A stretch of 7,705 bases of DNA from an uncultured Rhodospirillaceae bacterium (lineage in GTDB: Bacteria > Pseudomonadota > Alphaproteobacteria > Rhodospirillales > UBA2165), in assembly GCA_913054205.1 (NCBI GenBank), contig CAJXJM010000110.1, positions 1-7,705 on the forward strand, in the 5' to 3' direction. Below, piece after piece: positions 1-6,799 of the stretch; position 1 is the first letter of the stretch, and the number at the start of each line of letters is the position of its first letter. The notes below the pieces were generated by a model, which worked only from the letters and a program-made list of their open reading frames with translations, was not told the origin of the DNA and ran no database searches. Made by a program: the position numbers and the translations under genes.

Positions 1-1
1 G

Positions 2-1633
2 GCCAGAAAACCGAGATTAGGGGCAAAAATTCGCAGATTACGGCGCGAAAGTGAACTCACTCAGGCGCAATTAGCGCAGCGTTTAATGATATCGGCGAGT
101 TATTTAAATCTCATCGAACACAACCAGAGGGCGGTTACGGTTCCTCTGTTGTTTAAGCTCGGGGAAGTTCTAAACGTCGATTTACAAACATTATCGCAAG
201 ATGACGAATCTATTATTCTTGCTGAATTGTCTGAAATTTTAGGTGACCCGCTGTTTTCCCAAGGCGACTCTGGCGGTGAACTGACACCTGACGATCTCAA
301 CGAATTGGTTTCACAATCGCCGATCGCCAGCCAAACTATTTTGAAAGTCTACCGCGCCTATCAACGCGCTCGAGATGATATCCAAACACTTGGCGAACGC
401 CTTTCCGAAGATACATTATACGCTGCTTCGTCGCATGAGCTGCGCACGGTTTTAACGTCAATCCGGTCATTTTCAGAAATACTGCATGACAATGAGAATA
501 TCTCGCCTGAGGAACGTCAACGGTTTCTCGGAATTATTGTTAAAGAGAGTGCCGCGCTGTCCAAAAATATCGATGATTTAATGAGCTTTGTTTCAGCAGA
601 AGGGGTTAATCGAGCGGTCGGTACGCGGCCGCCATTGGACGAGATTAACGACTTTATCCAAAATAATAGAAATTACTTTGAACTTATTGAAAACGCTGCA
701 GAAAAACTGATATTGGATGCGCAATTTGGAACCTATGACCGGCTCCAGAAACTCATCTATTTTGCTTCCCATGAGTTGGACATTACCGTCGATATTGGGC
801 GCGATCGCGAAGAGTTTGGATTGGTCAATTTCGACAAAGAAAAACGCATGCTTCATCTTTCCAACAGCCTGCCAAGAAATTCGCTGATTTTTCAAACCGC
901 GCAGATTATTGGACGATATTATTGTGCTGATATCATTGAAGGACTGCTTGCAAATGCGCCTCTAACCAGCGATGCCTCCCGCGAAATGTGCAGATCTACT
1001 TTGGCACGTTATTTTGCCGGTGCGGTTTTGCTGCCTTATGACGAGTTTCTCGAGGCCGCCCGAGCGATGAGATATGATATTGAGCAATTGCAGAACCAAT
1101 TTGCCGGCAGCTTCGAGCAAATTTGTCATCGATTGGCGACGCTTAATAAAGCCGGCTCGGAAGGCGTAGCATTTCATTTCATCAGAGTGGATATAGCCGG
1201 TAACATATCAAAACGCTTTGATGGATCGGGAATTCGGATTCCGCGCTATGGCGGTGTTTGTCCAAGATGGAACGTACATCACGCCTTTCTAAGGCCAGAA
1301 TCAATGAATGTGCAGACAATGCGCATGACGGATGGCGGTACTTTTTTGAGTTTAGCGCGTGCCATCGTAAAGCCAGGCACAGCATTCAACGCACCTCGGA
1401 GCCACTATGCAGTCGCAATCGGCTGTGAGATTTCAAGCGCATCTGAACTCGTTTATGCGGATGGTATGGATTTGAATGATGCAAGTATGGTTGTGTCGGC
1501 GGGTACGAGCTGCCGGATATGTGAGCGAGACAATTGTGGCCAGCGCGCCTTTCAGTCAATTCTCCATTCTAGTGCAGAAGCATCGTCAGAAGGTGTGGCG
1601 CGGGCTAAAAAGGCCAGGCGGGCGGCAGAATGA
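2..1633 (+). CDS. XRE-family ScfR/RamB-like transcriptional regulator with an embedded histidine-kinase DHp domain (5' end at or just beyond window edge)
   Basis: Likely a cytoplasmic DNA-binding regulator of short-chain acyl-CoA metabolism. The frame is open from base 2 (543 visible residues), and the helix-turn-helix lies in the first 45 (LTQAQLAQRL, then ISASYLNLIEHNQ), so the internal ATG at 86 is too late to be the start. Relatives often begin M-A-R-K, so base 1 (g) could be the last base of ATG (inference). After a helical linker, residues about 124-199 resemble a kinase DHp domain with SHELRT around His145. Residues about 240-395 resemble the ImmA/IrrE-like part of this family, without the HExxH metal site. 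The C-terminal DUF2083-like part ends with Cys504, Cys507 and Cys512 (CRICERDNC, then QRAF), typical of the family; mycobacterial PrpR is reported to hold an iron-sulfur cluster in this part. No ATPase domain follows the DHp segment. Family assignment is firm; ligand and targets are unknown. Confidence 0.88.
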   Translation, partial: ARKPRLGAKIRRLRRESELTQAQLAQRLMISASYLNLIEHNQRAVTVPLLFKLGEVLNVDLQTLSQDDESIILAELSEILGDPLFSQGDSGGELTPDDLNELVSQSPIASQTILKVYRAYQRARDDIQTLGERLSEDTLYAASSHELRTVLTSIRSFSEILHDNENISPEERQRFLGIIVKESAALSKNIDDLMSFVSAEGVNRAVGTRPPLDEINDFIQNNRNYFELIENAAEKLILDAQFGTYDRLQKLIYFASHELDITVDIGRDREEFGLVNFDKEKRMLHLSNSLPRNSLIFQTAQIIGRYYCADIIEGLLANAPLTSDASREMCRSTLARYFAGAVLLPYDEFLEAARAMRYDIEQLQNQFAGSFEQICHRLATLNKAGSEGVAFHFIRVDIAGNISKRFDGSGIRIPRYGGVCPRWNVHHAFLRPESMNVQTMRMTDGGTFLSLARAIVKPGTAFNAPRSHYAVAIGCEISSASELVYADGMDLNDASMVVSAGTSCRICERDNCGQRAFQSILHSSAEASSEGVARAKKARRAAE

Positions 1634-1679
1634 ATTTATAGTGCTGAAATGCGAGATAAAGGTGCAGAGATAAAGAATA

Positions 1680-1725
1680 GTGGCGAAGCGCATAATTGTT
1701 TGCTCAGGAAACAGCGCCTCGCCAC
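1680..1725 (+). terminator. Long hairpin 46 bases after the regulator gene, possible transcript end
   Basis: Bases 1680-1691 (GTGGCGAAGCGC) pair with 1714-1725 (GCGCCTCGCCAC) in a 12-pair stem with one A-C mismatch. Inside it, 1697-1701 (TGTTT) pairs with 1709-1713 (AAACA) around a 7-base loop. No T-run follows on the plus strand, so it is not a classic intrinsic terminator; it could instead protect the 3' end of the transcript. The structure is visible; its role is inferred. Confidence 0.4.
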
Positions 1726-1917
1726 ACATTAAAGAATACTTCCGAGAACATAACCTAACCTTGACCAGGACCAACAAAATCAAAATCAGATGGGTGCCCC
1801 AAAGGAATATAATTCTTTAACTCAAAGTCTGTAGGTCTCCCTGCATACTTTTTATACTTTTGAACATTTGAAATTTATGTCATTTGCCCTAAAGCATATT
1901 ATGTAAATACCACACAA

Positions 1918-1948
1918 TTTTCAAAAAAACGAGACAAGTTTTTGAAAA
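1918..1948. repeat. AT-rich 10-bp perfect inverted repeat
   Basis: TTTTCAAAAA at 1918-1927 is the exact reverse complement of TTTTTGAAAA at 1939-1948, with an 11-base spacer. It lies about 175 bases before the response regulator start and just upstream of a promoter candidate, so it could be an operator. Short TTTGAA-like motifs also occur near 1858-1873. AT-rich inverted repeats arise by chance more readily than GC-rich ones, so function is uncertain. Confidence 0.35.
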
Positions 1949-1970
1949 CACTAATATTTTTTGGTGAATA

Positions 1971-1999
1971 TTGACATTACAAATGCCTTGGAATGTAAA
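1971..1999 (+). promoter_or_regulatory. Candidate sigma-70 type promoter for the cluster
   Basis: TTGACA at 1971-1976 is followed after 17 bases by TGTAAA at 1994-1999, which matches four of six positions of the usual -10 hexamer. It points toward the response regulator gene and would give a leader of a little over 100 bases. This is a sequence match only; alphaproteobacterial promoters are poorly conserved. Confidence 0.25.
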
Positions 2000-2080
2000 T
2001 CTTGTAAAGAAACCGATGGTGTTCAAGAATTATTGACAATGTTCTAGGTCATGACTTTTTGATTATGAGCGAGTACACTT

Positions 2081-2099
2081 TGGTAAATACCAGCTGGTA
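2081..2099. promoter_or_regulatory. Palindromic TGGTA/TACCA element just upstream of the response regulator
   Basis: The 19 bases are TGGTA-AA-TACCA-GC-TGGTA. Bases 2088-2099 (TACCAGCTGGTA) form a perfect 12-base palindrome, and 2081-2092 form a second inverted pair that shares the central arm. The core GTAAATACCA (2083-2092) also occurs exactly at 1903-1912. A repeated, symmetric element 25 bases before the start codon suggests a binding site for a dimeric regulator. The binding protein is unknown; the neighbouring XRE regulator is an obvious candidate. Confidence 0.4.
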
Positions 2100-2123
2100 G
2101 GCAAAACGCGATAGGGTTTAAAT

Positions 2124-2507
2124 ATGAGTCACTCCGTTCTGATAGTTGAGGATGAACCGAATATCGTCCTGTCGCTGAAATTTCTGATGGAAGGTGCGGG
2201 TTTTAGTGTTCGCACCACCGGTGAAGGAGCGGCTGCCTTAAAAGAAATAGAAAAACAGCCACCCAATATTGTCTTGCTCGATGTAATGCTGCCGGATCGC
2301 GACGGATATTCGATCTGTGAAGCCATCAAGGCCAATCCTGATTGGCAGGATATTCGCGTTTTGATGTTAACAGCTAAAGGGCGTGATATGGACCGAGAGA
2401 AGGGGTTAGCTCTTGGCGCGGATGATTATATCACCAAACCTTTTTCGACACGTGATTTGGTTGATCGAGTGATTGAGATATCAAAGGAATTGCCACCCGA
2501 AATTTAA
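2124..2507 (+). CDS. Single-domain response regulator (CheY-like receiver)
   Basis: This 127-residue protein is a complete receiver domain with nothing after it. The acidic pair is Glu9-Asp10, the phospho-acceptor is Asp53 in VLLDVMLPDRDG, and Thr83 and Lys105 (in ITKPFS) complete the active site. It should take a phosphoryl group from a histidine kinase, most plausibly the symporter-like kinase two genes downstream. The ATG is preceded by ATAGGG at 2111-2116, a usable ribosome binding site. The next gene begins 17 bases after the stop, so the two are probably co-transcribed. CrbR/ErdR-type partners of related kinases in gammaproteobacteria carry a LuxR-type DNA-binding domain, as I recall, but this one has none, so output must pass through another protein. 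Confidence 0.93.
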   Translation: MSHSVLIVEDEPNIVLSLKFLMEGAGFSVRTTGEGAAALKEIEKQPPNIVLLDVMLPDRDGYSICEAIKANPDWQDIRVLMLTAKGRDMDREKGLALGADDYITKPFSTRDLVDRVIEISKELPPEI

Positions 2508-2524
2508 TCGGATCGCCGATAGGC

Positions 2525-2779
2525 TTGAGAACGCAAATGATTGAAAAATTTAGCGAACGATATGCGGCACTTTTGATATTGGCTGCGCTTTTATTTAATC
2601 CTCCGATCATGTCGATTTTTAATTCGACTGAATTGTTTATCGGTGTGCCGATCCTGTATTTGTATTTATTCTGCGCCTGGGCGCTGATCATCGGATTGAA
2701 TGCTTATCTCGCGGCAAAATTGTCGGCCGCAAGAGATTCGATAACAACGCCAAACCAGAGCGCCGACTCTCATGACTGA
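2525..2779 (+). CDS. Small two-helix membrane protein, DUF3311-like
   Basis: An 84-residue protein with two hydrophobic segments, about residues 13-33 and 37-62, joined by a short loop, and a polar tail. The pattern of a Pro-Pro after the first helix, then G-V-P followed by Tyr residues and a Trp in the second, resembles DUF3311-type small proteins found next to sodium/solute symporter genes. Here it lies directly before a kinase whose sensor part is such a symporter fold, so it may be an accessory subunit of that sensor (inference). TTG at 2525 gives the longest form; ATG at 2537, four codons later, is equally plausible, as neither has a strong ribosome binding site. The gene lies between the response regulator and kinase genes with short gaps, consistent with one operon. 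Confidence 0.72.
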   Translation: MRTQMIEKFSERYAALLILAALLFNPPIMSIFNSTELFIGVPILYLYLFCAWALIIGLNAYLAAKLSAARDSITTPNQSADSHD

Positions 2780-2799
2780 GAATTCGGATCAGACACTGA

Positions 2800-5562
2800 G
2801 TGGATTCAAGAACCATGCTTAATGCAGGGTTCATAATAATTGCATCCTTTGGTTATATAGGATTGCTGTTTGCGATTGCGTATTATGGTGACAAGCGCGC
2901 AGATTCGGGCCGCGGTATAATCAACAACCCCTATATTTACTCCCTGTCGATCGCCGTTTACGCGACGTCCTGGACGTTTTACGGCAGTGTCGGTCGCGCC
3001 GCTGCGGGCGGGCTAATTTTCATCACCATTTATTTAGGGCCAACGCTGATGTTCGTTGCCTGGTGGTTCCTGCTGCAAAAAATTCTGCGCATCAGCAAAG
3101 CCAACGGAATAACCTCAATTGCCGATTTTATCGCTTCGCGTTACGGCAAGAGCACGGTGATCGGTGGTCTTGTAACTCTCATCGCAGTTGTTGGCATAAC
3201 GCCTTATATCTCGCTTCAGCTCAAAGCTCTATCGACCAGTCTAACGGTACTTTTGGAATACCCAGCCATCGTTATGCCATCGGTGGAAATCGGCCAGCCT
3301 GTGGTTTCTTTCACCGCTTTTCTTGTCGCTATGGCAATGGCGGTTTTTGCAATCCTATTCGGTACGCGTCATCTTGATCCCAGCGAGCACCATGAAGGCG
3401 TTGTTGCCGCGATTGCATTTGAATCGATCGTCAAGCTGATTGCCTTTGTTGCGGTGGGCATATTCGTGACGTTTGGCCTTTACGACGGTTTTGGTGATTT
3501 GTTTATGAAGGCGTCAGCGAATCCCGACATTAAAAAATTATTCGCAATCTCGCCGTCTTCCGATTACACCCAATGGGTAACGTTGACCATTTTATCTATG
3601 ATGGCAATTCTCTGTTTGCCGCGTCAATTTCACATCACCATTGTTGAGAATGTCGGTACGCATCATCTCACCAAAGCGGTCTGGATGTTTCCGCTATATC
3701 TCTTATTGATCAACATTTTTGTATTGCCAATTGCCGTTGCAGGCCTGCTTCAGTTCCCTTCTGGCAGTGTCGATCCGGACACTTTTGTTTTGACATTGCC
3801 GATGTCGACACAAAACGAAGGCCTGGCGCTGCTTGCTTTCATCGGAGGATTGTCGGCAGCAACTGGGATGGTAATCATTTCTGCTATTGCACTCAGTACG
3901 ATGATTTGCAACGAAGTCTTGATGCCGGCACTGTTGCGGATGTCGTGGCTTCGATTGAATGAACGCGGTGATTTGACATCGCTTGTTCTGAATCTACGTC
4001 GATTTAGCTGTGTCTTCATCATGTTGTTGAGTTACGGCTATTTTGTCTTCATCGGTGAATCCTATACCCTGGTGACGATTGGCCTGCTGTCATTTGCCGC
4101 CGCTGCTCAATTTGCGCCGGTGATTATTGGCGGAATTTTCTGGAAAGGGGCGACGGCTAAAGGCGCATTCGCCGGTTTGGTTCTAGGCTTTGCGGTGTGG
4201 ATATACACACTCCTATTGCCATCCTTTGCTCTTTCCGGTTGGTTGCCAGAAAGCTTCATCACTGAAGGACCGTTTGGGATAGCGTTGCTCAAGCCCTATG
4301 AATTCCTCGGGCTCTCGGGATTGGACAATTTGTCGAACTCATTATTCTGGAGCATGGTTCTCAATATAGGAGCCTATATCGGCGTTTCGTTGAGTTCAGA
4401 ACAATCGGCGATTGAACGCATCCAGGCGGCGATTTTTGTCGATGCTGCTGAAAAATATTCAGGAACGGCAGGGCGGTCCAATTTGTGGCAGGGCTCCGCA
4501 GCTGTTGATGATTTGCGCGATCTTTTGTATCGATTTGTCGGACCCTATCGAACAGAGTTGGCCTTCAAAGACCATGCCCGCAGGCGAGGGTTGGAGCTTA
4601 AAGAATTAATGGCCGTTGATGCGGAATTTGTCGGTGTGGCGGAGCGCCTGCTTGCCGGTGCCATCGGGTCTGCGTCTGCACGTGTTCTTGTCGCCTCTGT
4701 CGTGAAGGGAGACATCGTTAGTCTTGATGAGGTGCTTCAGATTTTGGACGAGACGTCAGAGGTGATTGAACATAGCCACCGTCTTGAGCAAAAATCGCAC
4801 GAGTTGGAAGTCGCCAGTGACAATCTGCGTCAAGCCAATGAACAATTGAAAGAACTCGACCGCTTGAAAGATGACTTCCTTTCGACCATCAGCCATGAGC
4901 TTAGAACACCGCTCACATCGATTAGATCTTTTGGCGAGATATTGTTTGATAAGCCGGATATCGAGCCGTCGCAACGCCGGCAATTTCTCGGTGTTATCAT
5001 CAGTGAAAGTGAGCGCCTGACCCGCCTCATCAATCAAATTCTCGATTTGGCCAAAATGGAAGCCGGTAGCATGGATTGGGAAATGTCGGAAGTTGATGCC
5101 GGTGAAGCGATCAGAGAGGCTTTGGCTGCAATGAGCAGTCTGATATCAGACAAATCGATCAACTTGGAATTGATGTTGCCTGAAAATCTGCCTCATGTGT
5201 ACGCGGATCGCGATCGCCTTATCCAGGTCGTTATAAATTTGTTATCGAATGCGGTTAAGTTTTCTAATGGCCCGGAACCGACACTCAATATTACAGCTGA
5301 AGCAGATGGTGATGCGTTGCTGGTGAGGGTGGCAGACAACGGTCCCGGCATTCCGGATGGTGTAGGGGAAATCATTTTCGAAAAATTTCAGCAGGTTGGT
5401 GACCCTCTTACCAACAAACCAAAAGGCACGGGGCTTGGGCTTCCGATTAGCCGCCAAATCGTCGAGCATTTCGGCGGCAAAATTTGGTTTGAGAAAGCTG
5501 CGCGCGGCGCCGATTTTAGATTCACCCTGCCATTTACCCATACTGTCCAGGTCGCCGAATAG
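2800..5562 (+). CDS. Sodium/solute symporter-type sensor histidine kinase (CrbS/CbrA/MxtR-like)
   Basis: A 920-residue inner-membrane sensor kinase. Residues about 8-530 form a multi-helix SSS (PutP-like) transporter domain, which in this family senses or carries the substrate. Residues about 560-637 match the STAC linker, followed by a coiled coil (about 641-693) and the DHp domain with SHELRTPLTS around His699. The ATPase has its N box at Asn813-Asn817 (NLLSN), G1 at Asp846-Gly850 (DNGPG) and G2 from Gly876 (GTGLGL). All catalytic motifs are present, and no PAS or receiver domain is seen. GTG at 2800 gives the longest form; ATG at 2815 would start M-L-N-A-G-F just before the first helix and is a good alternative. 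It probably phosphorylates the receiver encoded at 2124-2507. Related kinases control acetate or amino-acid use; the ligand here is unknown. Confidence 0.93.
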   Translation: MDSRTMLNAGFIIIASFGYIGLLFAIAYYGDKRADSGRGIINNPYIYSLSIAVYATSWTFYGSVGRAAAGGLIFITIYLGPTLMFVAWWFLLQKILRISKANGITSIADFIASRYGKSTVIGGLVTLIAVVGITPYISLQLKALSTSLTVLLEYPAIVMPSVEIGQPVVSFTAFLVAMAMAVFAILFGTRHLDPSEHHEGVVAAIAFESIVKLIAFVAVGIFVTFGLYDGFGDLFMKASANPDIKKLFAISPSSDYTQWVTLTILSMMAILCLPRQFHITIVENVGTHHLTKAVWMFPLYLLLINIFVLPIAVAGLLQFPSGSVDPDTFVLTLPMSTQNEGLALLAFIGGLSAATGMVIISAIALSTMICNEVLMPALLRMSWLRLNERGDLTSLVLNLRRFSCVFIMLLSYGYFVFIGESYTLVTIGLLSFAAAAQFAPVIIGGIFWKGATAKGAFAGLVLGFAVWIYTLLLPSFALSGWLPESFITEGPFGIALLKPYEFLGLSGLDNLSNSLFWSMVLNIGAYIGVSLSSEQSAIERIQAAIFVDAAEKYSGTAGRSNLWQGSAAVDDLRDLLYRFVGPYRTELAFKDHARRRGLELKELMAVDAEFVGVAERLLAGAIGSASARVLVASVVKGDIVSLDEVLQILDETSEVIEHSHRLEQKSHELEVASDNLRQANEQLKELDRLKDDFLSTISHELRTPLTSIRSFGEILFDKPDIEPSQRRQFLGVIISESERLTRLINQILDLAKMEAGSMDWEMSEVDAGEAIREALAAMSSLISDKSINLELMLPENLPHVYADRDRLIQVVINLLSNAVKFSNGPEPTLNITAEADGDALLVRVADNGPGIPDGVGEIIFEKFQQVGDPLTNKPKGTGLGLPISRQIVEHFGGKIWFEKAARGADFRFTLPFTHTVQVAE

Positions 5563-5588
5563 ATCAATTTTACTCAATCAGGAAAATC

Positions 5589-6434
5589 ATGACCACCAAA
5601 GCAGACAATGCACCAATTCCTGCCACCACTGTACTACTGCTCAAAGATACCGCCGATGATTTTGAAGTCTTCATGGTGACGCGCCATCACAAAATTGACT
5701 TTGCTTCGGGCGCGTTGGTTTTTCCGGGCGGCAAGCTTGACCCGCAAGACAGTAGTGAGGCTCTGCTTACGACATGCCGCGGCCAAGAAGGGACAGGTGG
5801 GATGCTGAGCGATGATGAATTGGCGGTCCGTATCTGTGGCATTCGCGAGACCTTTGAAGAAGCGGGCGTTTTGCTTGCGCGCGACAATAAAAATGGTGAG
5901 GTCATCAATGGCGCACGATGCGGAGCATTGGCGCGAAAATACCGAGAGGCCATCCATAGCGGCGAGGTAAGCCTCCTCGACCTTATCGAAAAAGAAGAGA
6001 TCACGCTCGCCTGTGATCAATTGATTTTATTTGCCCGCTGGGTGACCCCAAGCTTTTTTCCAAAACGTTTTGATGCCTTTTTCTTTTTGGCTCAAACCCC
6101 CGAGGACCAAGTCGCCTCTCATGATGATATCGAATCGACTGATTCGCTTTGGACGACGCCGGCCGATGCATTGGCTGATGCGGATGAAGACCGTAAAACA
6201 GTTGTATTCGCAACGCGCATGAATCTGGTGAAACTCGCTCAGTTCGACAGCGTCGACGCAGTGATAAAAAGCGCTGCGGAAAGTGCGGTTGTCATCGTCG
6301 AGCCTGGAATCGAGGAGAAAGACGGCAATGTCACCTATAGCATTCCACTTGAAGCCGGTTACGGGATCAGCGAATTTACCGAATACGGCGGCTCAAAATT
6401 GAAGATCAAATCTCAGGACAAAGCGAAGGCCTAA
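5589..6434 (+). CDS. Nudix hydrolase, NUDT19-like (possible CoA/acyl-CoA diphosphatase)
   Basis: A 281-residue soluble protein. Its Nudix box is split: F-P-G-G-K-L-D around residues 45-51, and R-E-T-F-E-E-A-G-V-L-L at 86-96, with about 25 extra residues between the halves. An insertion inside the Nudix box is a mark of the NUDT19/RP2 group, whose mammalian member hydrolyses CoA and acyl-CoA to phosphopantetheine and 3',5'-ADP. The metal-binding Glu87, Glu90 and Glu91 are present. AGGA at 5580-5583, five bases before the ATG, is a good ribosome binding site, and the gap to the kinase gene is only 26 bases, so it is probably the last gene of the cluster. A CoA-active enzyme fits an acetate or acyl-CoA sensing theme, but substrate cannot be told from sequence. 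Its stop overlaps the stop of the convergent lipoprotein gene by four bases. Confidence 0.85.
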   Translation: MTTKADNAPIPATTVLLLKDTADDFEVFMVTRHHKIDFASGALVFPGGKLDPQDSSEALLTTCRGQEGTGGMLSDDELAVRICGIRETFEEAGVLLARDNKNGEVINGARCGALARKYREAIHSGEVSLLDLIEKEEITLACDQLILFARWVTPSFFPKRFDAFFFLAQTPEDQVASHDDIESTDSLWTTPADALADADEDRKTVVFATRMNLVKLAQFDSVDAVIKSAAESAVVIVEPGIEEKDGNVTYSIPLEAGYGISEFTEYGGSKLKIKSQDKAKA

Positions 6435-6764
6435 GGATTGTTCCCTGTTGGTTTTGACGTATCCCATACCACCGTTGGGCCTTCTGCATAAATTCGGCAT
6501 TCGTGGCTACCTGACTTATCTTCGCATGTATGGATCGCCAGCATAAGCGAATTACCACCGCATTCGCCCGCCGGACAATACGACCATCCTGCACGGCGAC
6601 CATCTTCAGTGATAGCGAAATACGACGCACTGATGCCGGAATTTTTATATCTATCAAAAGCCGTCTCCATTCTGGAACTACGGGTCAACGGTCCAGTGCC
6701 AAAATAATCTTGGTTGGAGGGGCATGCTGTGAGGAAAAGGGGCAGAAGGAGTATAAAAAAGTTT
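6431..6764 (-). pseudogene. Small cysteine-rich lipoprotein gene, 5' end cut off by an insertion sequence
   Basis: Read on the minus strand, the frame enters from the insertion sequence and runs N-F-F-I-L-L-L-P-L-F-L-T-A-C, the hydrophobic core and lipobox (LTAC) of a lipoprotein signal. From that Cys, 97 residues follow, with Cys at mature positions 50, 55, 67 and 76 in the contexts GWSYCPAGEC, HTCED and ECRIYAEG, then V-V-W. The paired cysteines suggest disulfides in the periplasm or at a membrane. I recall similar small alphaproteobacterial secreted proteins but cannot name the family. No start codon remains between the insertion sequence end and the signal. A longer frame starts at an ATG inside the insertion sequence (6847), which would put about 29 foreign residues before the signal. 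It is probably inactive, or expressed only as that chimera. Its stop overlaps that of the Nudix gene. Confidence 0.72.
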
Positions 6765-6781
6765 GGGGCTGTCCCAGATAA
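6765..6781 (+). repeat. Left terminal inverted repeat of the insertion sequence
   Basis: GGGGCTGTCCCAGATAA matches the right-end repeat at 16 of 17 positions. The first 13 bases are identical. The base just outside (T at 6764, A at 7483) also pairs, so the repeat could be counted one base longer. Confidence 0.92.
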
Positions 6782-6799
6782 CCGAGAATTGGTGTTATC

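Larger units (their letters stand above)
1634..2123. other. AT-rich intergenic region upstream of the two-component cluster
   Basis: I see no convincing gene in these 490 bases. The region is clearly richer in A and T than the genes around it. It holds a long hairpin just after the regulator gene, a 10-bp AT-rich inverted repeat, two copies of GTAAATACCA 180 bases apart, a palindrome next to the response regulator start, and two TTGACA hexamers. It most likely contains the promoter of the downstream cluster and the end of the upstream transcript. Confidence 0.6.

Noticed and set aside
86..88. ATG at 86 as the start of the XRE regulator
   Set aside because: It would cut away the first half of the helix-turn-helix, which is clearly encoded in frame from base 2.
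1586..1783. Minus-strand frame of 65 codons over the end of the regulator gene and the gap
   Set aside because: Half of it lies antisense to the regulator gene, it has no recognisable protein features, and no good ribosome binding site was seen.
2033..2038. A second TTGACA hexamer near the response regulator
   Set aside because: No acceptable -10 hexamer lies 16-18 bases downstream; the nearest (GATTAT at 2061) is 22 bases away.
2772..2774. ATG overlapping the stop of the small membrane protein as a kinase start
   Set aside because: It is out of frame with the kinase and reaches a stop after 16 codons.
5242..5577. Minus-strand frame of 111 codons opposite the kinase ATPase domain
   Set aside because: The plus strand here encodes conserved kinase motifs; the antisense product has no recognisable pattern.
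5634..6020. Minus-strand frame of 128 codons opposite the Nudix gene
   Set aside because: It is antisense to the Nudix box and shows no family features, so it is a shadow of the real gene.
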